A DNA stretch of 64,000 nucleotides. Origin: Strix aluco. Its lineage: Eukaryota > Chordata > Aves > Strigiformes > Strigidae. Positions 35,501 through 44,651 of the stretch are shown here, piece by piece. The translations under genes and the position numbers were made by a program. Every line of letters begins with the position of its first letter. Positions within the stretch are counted from its first letter, which is position 1. The stretch spans positions 4,135,698-4,199,697 of the forward strand of contig NC_133939.1 of the NCBI RefSeq assembly GCF_031877795.1, in the 5' to 3' direction. Below the pieces are notes generated by a model. The model did no database searches and was not told the origin of the DNA. It saw only the letters and a program-made list of their open reading frames with translations.

Positions 35501-38500
35501 AAGGTTCTCCAGAGTCCTGCGTCCAGGCATGTTCAATGGGAATGGACAGACATACAGGCTTAGAGTTAATATACGAGCATCTTTTGCCAAACACATCAGA
35601 AGATAGCACAAGTTTATTCTTTCAACAATCTCAGTGAGTTGGACACTGTACCTGTAATTTTACTGGTAACGGTGGTAAACCAAGACAGAAAGAATTTCCC
35701 CAAACAGTACTAAGAACAGATGACTGAGAAGTACTGGAGCTTAAGATCATCTACATTAATATTGTGTGGGTAAAATACCAACACATTGCGATTTTGGCCA
35801 CAACACACACGCTGTATTTTAGCCTTAGCAATTTAGGCAGATCTGCCAATGCACCTCCGCTTTGCTTTGCAGCTTATCCACAATTCCAGTGGGAACATCT
35901 AGTGAATGAAGACTGTTAGTCATACTGAACAGTAAGGTGTTCTAAATGAGGACAGATGCCTTCTGTCGTCAAAGCAGAGACTACTAAATTAATTTAACTT
36001 ACGGCTTACAGCGAGCATGAACTAGGCCCAATCCTACAGAGAAAACAGGTCAATGCTCTACTGGCTGTTCATGCCACTTAACTCCTGCTCCTGACAAGCA
36101 AGTGGAGGCAGGCAAGGAGTTAAGGCATAAACACGGAACGCTGTTATATCACCTGCAGGACATTCCACACGTACCACCTTGCGGTGAATAAGAAGCTTTT
36201 TGAGATGAAAGCTCTGAAATTATTTTTGAAAAATATTTTCTAAGTATATTTAGTTTTTATTAAGTGTATTAAGACTAATATGCCTTGAGAGAATAAAATC
36301 CTTACCAACAAACTCAGAGTCAATGGAGCCAAAAAGAAGATGAGCCTACATACCATTCTCATTTCTTGATTTCATACAATCCAGGCCAGTTACACCACCA
36401 CCCTTTTTTTAATTTCATGACATGCTGAAAGAGCAAACTGCTGCTGCCTGTACCCATGGCAACTTCATAATAAGCACTACTGTGACTAGAATGGGCGAAC
36501 CCAGGACATTTTTTGCAGTAAACTTCTGCAGATGTCTAACACATGAAAACTGCAACAATACATCTACTCCACATTTCTACTTCAGCAGTTTTCAGTGCGT
36601 CACCAAGTTCCTCCGAAGTGCAAAAAACAGGCCTAATGAAGCATAAAAATATTACTTTGTCTACACTCAATGCTCTTTTCTGTAAGAACACGAACATTAA
36701 AAGAATGGGAAGTTTTAAAACCATGGTATTTAAACAAATCAATGACGCAAAGTATTTCACTATCACATCATATATCAACTGGGAACTAAAAACCAATCTT
36801 CTCTTTTTGCAACTCACCTCCTCTTGAAATTTCTTCAGCTGTTGTTCATATTCTCTAACCATGTCCTGTTTGGCTTTTTCCATGTCTTCTACCTGGTGAC
36901 GCAACATGCCAACCTGAATGAAGAATTAAAAGGCAAATAAATAAAACAATAGAAGTGGACTCTATTGTCAGTAGATACTAGGATTAGTTTTCATTTCATA
37001 AATAAACATTATAGTAGGAGCGGGAAATTACTATTAAAAGACCCTAATTCTATTAACAACTGCACATTATTTCAATGTGGTCACTCACTATGAACCAGAT
37101 TAAGTCTATGCCTAAATCTTTGGTAAGCTGAGGCCAGAACTGTTTCTGTTCTGGCCTCTTGGTTTGAGCCACTTTCTGGCTTTCAAGTTTGGGGATGAAG
37201 ATGACAGTTTGGGCTTGTGTCAAAAGGCTATTTCTGTCTGCTCTTTTTAACAAATTCTTCATAAACATGCATAATGATTTCAAGCCATCTACCAAGAGAA
37301 AAGATGGCCATGTCATTATCTTACCATGCTCAGGTGAAGCAAAGATTCCAAATAGCACATGGAGGTGAGCGGGATAAAGAAAGAAACGGGGCTTTGAAAC
37401 TCATGGGGAAGACTTCCCTTACATTGATTCAACTGCTCCTGTGACTCATTTTGGGGTTTGTGGGGTTTTTTTCCCCCCCATCTTTTTCCTATCCACAACC
37501 CAGAGTGACCACCTTTCTAACTGCAGGTTCAAAGGACAACAAGCCAACAAATTAAAAGAAATCACCACAGAAAATTCATATGAGTAAATCAAAAGCATGG
37601 GTATACTCCAGTAGCAACTTTAATCACAGTTTACAGTTCAGTTTTGAAATCAATGTTCGGTTTTGGTGGTAAATATTTCACAAAAGTGTCTTGCAAAAAC
37701 ACAACTGATAATAACAATGATAACCTATATGATAAAAATCACTGTTCTTGCAAATGAAAATCCTATGGCATGACTCCAGATTTAGTAATTCTGTAAAAAA
37801 AACATTAATTCCAAAACTTGCCATGCGGACCAGTAGAAACACCTGACCATATTAACAAGAACCTACAGAGTTCTTAACCCACTGTCACTGCAACCTGTCA
37901 CATTTCTCTCTATTTTACTAGATTCCACATCAAATTACTAAAAGCTACAGCAATACTTGGGTAATTTTGAGGATGTAGTATACTTGTACAGGCACCCAAA
38001 AAAACCAATTGCTTGTGCAGTTATCTGCTGGCTTTCGACCCAAGAAATCAAAGCAACTTCATCAGAGAGCTGCCAAAACACAATTTGTAGCGATGAGTCT
38101 GCCGAAAGATAGGACACAGCAGCTATAAATATGAAGACAAATTTTAAACACTTTCAGAAAATGTCAATGTGGCTAGATCTTAAGATATAGCTACCCAGAC
38201 TCCTGCTGGTTTCCTCTGATCAGTTCATTTGCACAAGTTTATGGTCCACATCCTATGCAAAAACTTCACTTGCTGATACTTCTCCACTGATACAGTGATT
38301 TTTTGCACTTTCCCCAGGCCTTTAATTAAAGGCTACAAAACCTGAGCTGCATAAAATAGCCCCTGGGGAATCTCCCAGCAATATCCTGGTGTAGTTTACA
38401 CTACCAAATGTTTTTTCTACCAATGACTGCAGGTTGCTGGGCTGTCAGTTACTGTTGTATCCAGATTCAGCATCTCTGGGTTCCCTCCAGGAACTCTGAC

Positions 38501-40731
38501 AGCTCAATCTGTGGACTTCCACCAACCCTTAGGGAGTTGATCACTTGACCCTGGTTGAATTATGAATCGGACACCTTGTTCCAACAGGCTCCTTTGTAAA
38601 TACTATTCCTGACTTCCAACTATGAGACAGGCTCCAGTTTTTCTTAGCACAGTTATTTGCTAAAGTTAACCTCTTATTCTAGCTTAGCATTTAAATATTT
38701 TAAAAAAATAAATCAACCAGAACTGATGAAACAATACCCAAAACACACGTCCATGCAAAGTCAAACTCTGAAATTCAGGTTCAGTCTTTATATTGTACTG
38801 TAACATGTAAAACACACAGGTTGACACCAATCAGAAAACAGTATGAACCCGAGGTACCTCCTTATATTTTTCCTGCAGAGCAGCCCTGGCAGAGGAAAGT
38901 TCCTGCTCTCGAACACTCAGGCAAGCTTCCAAAGCCTGTGTTTGTCCTTCCCATTCAGACTTCTTGTGAGCCACCATAATGTCAATCTGCTTCATCAGTT
39001 CCTGCAGCTCAGCCTCACAGGAAGTCAAGAACCCACCGCTGGAAGGGAAAGAGCTTGAAGTTACAAAGCAGACACCACCCAACACAGGTCCAGTGTCCCC
39101 CACCAACAAAGTCAGCAGAACAAGCTGACTTGCACCAAAGGACCAACTTGGCATATGCAGTGCTTTGAACTCTATGCAAATTAGCTTGCAGAGAAATAGA
39201 CTTAATATTTACGTGTTCAGCCCATTCTCTAATGCAGAATCTCACAAGTCGTATGTTTGTATCACTGGGCAGAGACCTAAATTTGGCAATGACCAGCAAA
39301 GAATACTTGCAAAATCCCAGCAAGAACAAATGACTTTCAATGTCTGTGTGTATACAGAGAACAGTCCCAACCACCTATAAACACTTATCCCTTTGTCTCA
39401 GTACTATACATTATCTAAGTAAACCAGAGCACGCTTTATCCATATTTTGTATTTATCTTAATGGCTCTCCAGTCAGAGGCATTTTATACCAAGTTTCAGT
39501 CACCAGAGAAATCTCACAGCCAAGCTATCAGCTCCTGAAAACCGAAGTTTATCACAAATGCAGACAAACCCCCAAGTAGAGGGGGCTGGATGACAACATG
39601 ATAATGAAGAATAAAACATTCGCAATCCATTGGGGAGAGCATGCTCCCTAGCGACGCCGCAATTTCTAATTTGGTGCAGTAATTATTGAAGCCAATTCAA
39701 CTAAGTCCTCTAAAACTTCCCAAGCTGCTAAGCCAGGGACAATATTAAAGCTTGCAAGACACAGCCCTAGAGGGCGGCGAACTCCACGATGATCTTTACC
39801 CTTTTAATTTGCCTGTCAAACAGGAAGCACTGAAAAGAAATGGAAATCAATAGGTTAAGGGATTGAAATTTCTCTGTTCCCCCAGGACATATGCACACTT
39901 CACAACTTGGCAGTTTTTCTATAGGGAAAGAAATACTTCCTAAAGGAGCCAAAATCAGTTAAATCTGAAGTTCACCCTGTCCTGTGAGTTAACCAAAAAA
40001 TTAGCAGCTATTACACAGAGAAAGAACATTTCCTTCACAGCATCTGCTAATATAAAGCTAAGTCTAAACTTGATTTCTGCAACCAGTTCTCTGTAGAAGA
40101 TACAGTATCAGGAAATTTGAGTCACATTCTCAAAGATGACTATGAAAATGGCATCAGTGACTTTTGCTTCACACTTGTTTAACACATAAAACATTTTTTT
40201 GCATTATTGGCACTACAGTCTCTCTCAGGGATCCAAAAGTCTAGATACTAAGACAAAGCATTAAGGATTCTTCAGAGACGAATGGGACTCGGCAGTTTCA
40301 ATACAGGCAGGAAATAATCAGATGTTTTCATTAAAAACAGATAACAAAGTCATGTCTCATTAACCTTGCAAGGCTGTTACAAATAAAGTATTTATTCACA
40401 CCTTTAATTACTATTGCTCCTGATGTTAGACAACAAAAAAAAAAAAAGATGTAAGGTTTTCAGGAAGATTTAAAACTAAATTTTTGCACAGTATCTCACC
40501 CAGTGGCTTTGCTTCTGCACCAGCTGAAGGCCACTGCACATTGTATTTGTCCACCAGCAGGCAAACTCCAAAGCCCTTATTTAAGCAACAGAAGCTTCAT
40601 CTGATACCAGAGGATTTGAGTCTGAATAAGAGGGAAATTAATACTTAAATGATTTTGAATGATGGGTATATACTGTTGCATACATACCTCCCCTGCCCAT
40701 TTCTCTGCATTCCTTCCAGCAAAGCCTCCAT
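20407..40731 (-). CDS. CEP63: CEP63, centrosomal protein of 63 kDa, complete coding region, 14 coding exons
   Basis: Coding exons in transcript order: 40688-40731, 38858-39038, 36818-36913, 34442-34567, 33455-33568, 30794-31027, 30388-30533, 29439-29573, 28698-28812, 26654-26851, 26124-26210, 23927-24132, 23075-23381, 20407-20565. All phases join to 715 codons plus stop; human CEP63 is 703 aa. It begins [14 protein letters not shown], is almost wholly coiled coil, and ends with a conserved [12 protein letters not shown] helix. From family knowledge, CEP63 forms a ring with CEP152 around the parent centriole, helps recruit PLK4 for centriole duplication, and is linked to Seckel syndrome/microcephaly. 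DEUP1 is its paralogue; the N-terminus and intron pattern fit CEP63. All introns are GT-AG. Confidence 0.97.
23075..23381 (-). CDS. CEP63: CEP63 coding exon 13 (diverged, probably disordered)
   Basis: Acceptor cttccag, donor gtaagc. 102 codons with [20 protein letters not shown], then a Thr/Ser/Pro/Glu-rich stretch, ending in [18 protein letters not shown]. Only the ends resemble human (SRTTEF; DTNEANFSDTMSESMNDQEE). In phase with both neighbours. Confidence 0.85.
23927..24132 (-). CDS. CEP63: CEP63 coding exon 12
   Basis: Acceptor tgttag, donor gtgagt. Encodes [20 protein letters not shown] then [20 protein letters not shown] and an acidic tail ([18 protein letters not shown]). [13 protein letters not shown] matches human KLVSENQQLQKDL; the tail is diverged. 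Confidence 0.93.
25061..25111. repeat. T14A16 / T6A13 homopolymer block, self-complementary
   Basis: Fourteen T run directly into sixteen A, then GG, six T and thirteen A. The T-A blocks can fold back on themselves. Located in a CEP63 intron. Confidence 0.9.
26124..26210 (-). CDS. CEP63: CEP63 coding exon 11
   Basis: Acceptor cctcag, donor gtatgt. 29 codons, [20 protein letters not shown] then EKMKCGMLE. Phase 0 at both ends. Confidence 0.93.
26654..26851 (-). CDS. CEP63: CEP63 coding exon 10
   Basis: Acceptor cttccag, donor gtaaaa. 66 codons, [20 protein letters not shown] onward with [14 protein letters not shown], strongly conserved. Phase 0 at both ends. Confidence 0.96.
27360..27780 (-). 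mobile_element. Old CR1-family LINE fragment (reverse-transcriptase 3' region)
   Basis: Read on the minus strand, it carries diverged forms of a widespread amniote CR1 block: a TTATATGCGGTGCAGGTCTG segment (coding YxVQFWSP-like sequence in intact copies), CTCAAAAAGG, CTGGAAAAGAGA and GTAAATAGGGAATG. No octamer tail was seen. Much more diverged than the copies at 9.1 and 49 kb, so far older. Limits are approximate. Confidence 0.6.
28698..28812 (-). CDS. CEP63: CEP63 coding exon 9
   Basis: Acceptor acccag, donor gtaatg. Encodes [20 protein letters not shown] through ESKAEIKK; counterpart of human SLESVSATCKQLSQEL. Confidence 0.92.
29439..29573 (-). CDS. CEP63: CEP63 coding exon 8
   Basis: Acceptor ccttag, donor gtagct. 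Encodes [20 protein letters not shown] through SEVTHLEN; less conserved than neighbouring exons but in phase and coiled-coil in character. Confidence 0.88.
30098..30108. repeat. G11 run
   Basis: GGGG-A-G11 in a CEP63 intron. Confidence 0.85.
30388..30533 (-). CDS. CEP63: CEP63 coding exon 7
   Basis: Acceptor tgtgcag, donor gtagca. Encodes [20 protein letters not shown] through LRTKELLI plus two bases; matches human LQEEKRELKAALQSQENLI. Confidence 0.94.
30794..31027 (-). CDS. CEP63: CEP63 coding exon 6 (tandem acceptor)
   Basis: 78 codons, [20 protein letters not shown] onward to QSKKMLE; donor gtcggt. The 3' splice site is a TAGCAG tandem: use of the downstream AG starts the exon at 31027, as chosen here to match human; use of the upstream AG would start it at 31030 and add one Gln. 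Confidence 0.94.
32949..32978. repeat. A17G13 homopurine tract
   Basis: Seventeen A followed directly by thirteen G in a CEP63 intron; a pure 30-base purine strand. Confidence 0.9.
33455..33568 (-). CDS. CEP63: CEP63 coding exon 5
   Basis: Acceptor cttgcag, donor gtacaa. 38 codons, [20 protein letters not shown] then [18 protein letters not shown], nearly invariant against human. Phase 0 at both ends. Confidence 0.97.
34442..34567 (-). CDS. CEP63: CEP63 coding exon 4
   Basis: Acceptor ttgcag, donor gtatgt. 42 codons with [20 protein letters not shown], the counterpart of human [18 protein letters not shown]. Phase 0 at both ends. Confidence 0.95.
36818..36913 (-). CDS. CEP63: CEP63 coding exon 3
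   Basis: Acceptor attcag, donor gtgagt. 32 codons, [20 protein letters not shown] through LKKFQEE, coiled coil, phase 0 at both ends. Confidence 0.95.
37130..37158. repeat. Perfect 11-bp hairpin with 7-nt loop
   Basis: GAGGCCAGAAC, loop TGTTTCT, GTTCTGGCCTC. It lies in the CEP63 intron between coding exons 2 and 3. No known element was recognised around it. Confidence 0.85.
38858..39038 (-). CDS. CEP63: CEP63 coding exon 2
   Basis: Acceptor cttccag, donor gtacct. Encodes [20 protein letters not shown] and onward, almost identical to human CEP63; this is the most conserved N-terminal block. Confidence 0.96.
40688..40731 (-). CDS. CEP63: CEP63 first coding exon
   Basis: Encodes [14 protein letters not shown] plus two bases; human begins MEALLEGIQNRGHG. 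Donor gtatgt. Only 44 coding bases. The exon's 5' UTR part runs to an acceptor just upstream (candidate AGs lie within 30 bp of the ATG and were not resolved). Confidence 0.93.
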
Positions 40732-42949
40732 TGCCAAATCCTGGTGGCTTCAGCAGCTAGGAAAGTACACAAAAGCAGCAGTCACTCATGGCAATGTATG
40801 AACAAGGCTACTTCTCCATCCAACTGCAGAACAAGCAGAAGTCCACAGAGGAAAGAAGTTAAAAAAATTACAATTAGCACACAATTACAGGTGAGGAAAA
40901 CAATGGTCACCTTCATGAACTTACAAGCCAAATATCTGCCGAATAGAGGAAAACAGATTTTTCTACAAAAAAAAAAAAAAAAAAAGACCCAGTGCAACCA
41001 TTCAGTGCTATCAAATTGCAGTGATATAATCATGTGAGCTAATAAATGGAATAACTCAAACAGCAGCAGTGAAAGAGAATCTGAACTTCAGCAAACAGGC
41101 AAACTCAACACGCTGGGAGCGGCAGATCTCGCATCTCCTGGGTGCACCAAACTGCGGAGGATCAGCGACACACGGGGACTTCCAAAGGGGCCAGCCCACG
41201 ATCCACCTCTGACAAGGACATTTGTCACTTCAGAGGAAAACTATAAGCACCTTGTAGCAAGTAGCAGTAAGAATCCATCCAAAAATTAGATCTCTCACAA
41301 GTCTCTATTACAGACTAGGTTAAAGAGACCACACAGTTTACAAATGCATTCAGGACACGTTGCTAGTTCATACAGTTGTAAGAATTTTAAGATGGGACTA
41401 ACTCTTCAAAAATTCCTCTGGTGCCTTAAGCTATGGAAATAAGTTGCACAGGTTTACAGTAGCAGTACACTGTGTTAGTTAAAAATTACATCCTTTTAAG
41501 TCATGAGCACAGGTATGTATGTGTGCATACACACAGAAGTTTCACGTATTTGTGAAGCAACAAAGGTTTACATTAAAGGCAAAATGGGGAATTAAAAAAA
41601 AAAAAAGTTACCATGGAACACCCAAAAGCTAGAATTTATTTCAGTGGCTCCTCCATGAAACTGTGGCTCTCTAACAGAAAAATGGTTAAACTCATCCTGA
41701 GGATACAAAACTACACTTCAGCTTCACTCTGTGGAGGTATTCACACAATCTTCTGTTTCCAAAACATCTATGCACTTTCTCAAGTATTTAGAGATGGATC
41801 CTCCCAACACCATTCCTCAAAGGTTAATATGGCATTATTAAGCAATCAACAAAAGTGGGAGTAGGTCACAGAGACTCTCAGAAATGCAAACTCAGATTTG
41901 CTCTTTCACTTTCATCAGAGCTTCTATGCTGCTCCTACAGCATTTTAAAACACCATCCAGAGATTAAAGCCTGTCCCTGGAGTTAAGCTGTATTTTAAAC
42001 CACACACATACATATTTCACCAAGGGAAAAAAAAAATCCTATCCCTATTCTGATACGGTGTTTTGTCTCTCTTTGGTCCTGTCTGTGCTTAGCAAAATTC
42101 AATCAGCATGCAGAACACCTTTGTTGTACTGCTGATGGCAGAGCTGCTGAGGAGAGCAGACAAGCAGATCCCCAGAGCTGCTGACAGAACTCCAAGAGAC
42201 TTCTCCAAGTGGCAACAGAGGCCATTAGCCTGTAGCAGCTCTTCTGTTTCATCCTAATCACACCTACACAGAATCGATTTTCAGTGGGTAGCAGAGAGAT
42301 TTCATTGTCCACCACAGAGAACGTCTGCTAAAATTCAGAAAGAGAATCCGGAGCGCAATCCAGGCCCTTTATCAGCAGCTCCTTTCGTGAGAGGTTGGGA
42401 TCAGTTCAGCACTGACAGCACTGCAGCCCCGAGGAGCCAGGCAGCAGCCACTCTTGCCTCTGTCAGGCTTTAAGCAGGGCCCCCAAGGTAAGACGGCTGG
42501 ATCTGCCAGCTCTGCGTACTTGCCAGCTTACCCACCTTTGGGGAAAGAGCCATGAAATCAGAAACCTCTAGCCAGTTTTATACTACAACAGGTTTGTTGG
42601 CTTCCTATTATATTTTGACCCCTCAAGCTTGCAAGTGGCGATGTGCAAGTTAAGAGGCGACTGCATAGCAAGACCCACACGGATACCAGAAGAGGAAACA
42701 ATCTCTCATTAACTACAGCTGAAGCAACAAGAGCTGGCCTGTCGCTTCTGAAATGGAAGAAAAAAATGAAGTATTTGCGAAAAAGATAAAACATTTAAAA
42801 ATCAACAAGATTTAGCATCCCAACTCATGAAATGTAGCAGTAGAGTCAAGGGGAGAAAATGTGACAATACGCAGGATTTAAGAATACTGCCCATGAGAAA
42901 AGATTAGGATTATTTGGCATTTAAAAAACCCAGTAGGGTGCAATTTTAA
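40732..42949. other. CEP63 5' UTR intron region
   Basis: Sequence between the CEP63 ATG exon and the CpG island; expected to be mostly intron in the 5' UTR. A strong acceptor-like site on the minus strand (polypyrimidine then cag ending at 42748) could begin an alternative non-coding exon. Nothing else recognised. Confidence 0.5.
40967..40985. repeat. A19 homopolymer
   Basis: Run of 19 A upstream of the CEP63 first coding exon. No retroelement body recognised next to it. Confidence 0.85.
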
Positions 42950-43760
42950 AGTGTCGCTGGAAGTAAGGTGCCAACGAACAGGAAAGCCCGACCCGCGTTG
43001 CAGCAAGCACTCTCCAAAAGTGCCGGTAAGGACGGGCTGGGCTCGCCAGCCGCTGGCAACGCCACCGCCGGCTGCTGTAAGGCCGGGCAGGAGCCCGGGG
43101 GCAACCACCCCGCCGCAGCCCCTTCGCCGGGGCAAGAAGCCACCTGGGCCAGCGTCCCCTCCGCAGAGCCACCGGAACACGCGCCCTCCTCCTGCCGGGC
43201 TTTAACTCCTCCCCGGCACCGACCGACGCTCAGGGTGTTCCCACACATCCCCTCCTCCCCAGCCCCGCTCCCCGGGGATAAGGCCCCGACCCACCCGCCG
43301 GGGCCGACCTGCGCTCCGGGCTCCCCGCGCCGGCCCGGCCGCTGCTCTGACCCCGCCGCGGGGGGCGACGGGCGGCGACCGTTACTGACGGCGGGTGGCC
43401 GAGCCGAGCTTGGCTAAGCTTGGCTTGGCTTCCCCCCCGCCCGACCGTCCATCGTCCCACCCCCCGCCGCTGCCGACCTAACGGCGGGGCCAAGCCGCGG
43501 CCTAGGCGGCGGGCGAGCACTGCGCCTGCGCCGGGACTGCGCCTGCGCGCTGCCGGCGCCGAGGCTGCCTCCCGGGGCGGGGCAGGGCAGGGTAGGCCGC
43601 GGGCAGGGGCCGCCTGGCCCGGGCAGAGGGGGGGCACCGGGGGCGTAGGGGGTCGCATCGCCCCGGTCACCGGGGCTGCGCTGCGCTTAGGCCTGTGCCC
43701 ACCCAGCGCGGGGCCGCCTCTGGAGCGGCTGGGGGCTCCACCGCTCTGGGTGTAAAGGCA
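42950..43760. promoter_or_regulatory. CpG island, probable bidirectional promoter of CEP63 and ANAPC13
   Basis: An abrupt switch to very GC- and CpG-rich sequence, lying head-to-head between CEP63 (minus) and ANAPC13 (plus), as in mammals. It should hold the non-coding first exons of both. Two TGCGCCTGCGC elements at 43521 and 43538 resemble NRF1 sites. No TATA box. The exact start sites are not visible; a GGCAGG-gtaggc site near 43592 is a candidate donor for ANAPC13 exon 1. Confidence 0.85.
43521..43548. promoter_or_regulatory. Tandem NRF1-like sites
   Basis: TGCGCCTGCGC occurs at 43521-43531 and again at 43538-43548, 17 bp apart. NRF1 binds YGCGCAYGCGCR; both copies have C in place of the central A. 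Typical of TATA-less housekeeping promoters. Confidence 0.5.
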
Positions 43761-44531
43761 AGGCCTGTCGAGGGGTAGCTCTGGAGCCAGGCACGGCCAG
43801 CCGGCTCCTGCAGCCTCCCAGAGCCCCCAGCCTGGTTTGGCCTTAAATAAATATCGGTCAGTCGCCAAACCTGGCACGATTGAGCCGCCTGCTGCTGGCT
43901 GCTGTCCTGCAGGAGTCACACAGGGGTGAGGTGGCATCTCGGGGAGGGCAGAGTACTAACCAAACGATCACAAGAAACCCCTGGAATGATGGAAGACAGG
44001 TCTTATTTCTTCCTCCTGTTCCACCAGTTTCCTGGTTTTCAGGATTTGGCAGCATTTTGTGTGCCATTAAATCCTTTGTTCTGACTTTCCCAGAGTCGTG
44101 AAGCTGCGGGTGAGTTACAGCACTGATGAGGGACTGAAAGCAAGCAGGCAGCAACCAACAAGCAACGGTTCTGTGCAATTAGAGGGGACTGGGGAGCTCT
44201 AGGTCCTCAAGCTCATTCAAAAGAGACTTCTAAAGGTCAGTAGCTATAAACACATGTAAAGCTCTATAATTAATAATAACAGGCTAGTTTTATGTATTCA
44301 TCTCTGACACATCAATCTGCAATTCAGTTTGATAGCATTCTTTTCAGATGAAATAGTTCTCTTGTGTTTAAAACCCTTTTTGAGTGGATTAGGAAAATCA
44401 AGGTTTCCCATAAAAGCTTAAGCTTAACAGAAATTGGATCAAAACTGGAGCAAGCCTATAGTCCAAACTCCAGGTCCTTGGTTGGGGATGTGGATGTTAG
44501 AAATAGTATCTGCTTTGTGTCCTAGATTTAG
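43761..44531. other. ANAPC13 5' UTR intron
   Basis: Between the CpG island and the exon with the ATG. No coding exon or repeat recognised. Confidence 0.5.
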
Positions 44532-44552
44532 CTGTACTTGCCAGCTACAACG

Positions 44553-44651
44553 ATGGACAGCGAAGTGCAAAGGGATGGCAGAATCCTGGATTTGATCGAT
44601 GATGCATGGAGGGAAGATAAATTGCCGTATGAGGATGTGGCTATCCCTCTG
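44553..44651 (+). CDS. ANAPC13: ANAPC13 coding exon 1
   Basis: 33 codons from ATG (context acgATGG) to KLPYEDVAIPL; donor gtaggt, phase 0. These residues form the conserved N-terminal part contacting the APC/C TPR subunits. Confidence 0.97.

Larger units (their letters stand above)
20566..40687. other. CEP63 introns
   Basis: Thirteen introns lie between the coding exons. The long ones are 20566-23074, 24133-26123, 26852-28697, 31028-33454, 34568-36817, 36914-38857 and 39039-40687; the rest are 260-900 bp. Beyond the items listed separately (old CR1 at 27360-27780, homopolymer tracts, hairpin at 37130-37158) I saw no second gene, SINE, snoRNA-like box pair or LTR. Confidence 0.65.

Noticed and set aside
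43230-43937. 235-codon minus-strand open frame and its plus-strand partners in the CpG island
   Set aside because: Low-complexity Pro/Arg/Gly/Ala translation typical of CpG islands, with no domain; the region is better read as a promoter.
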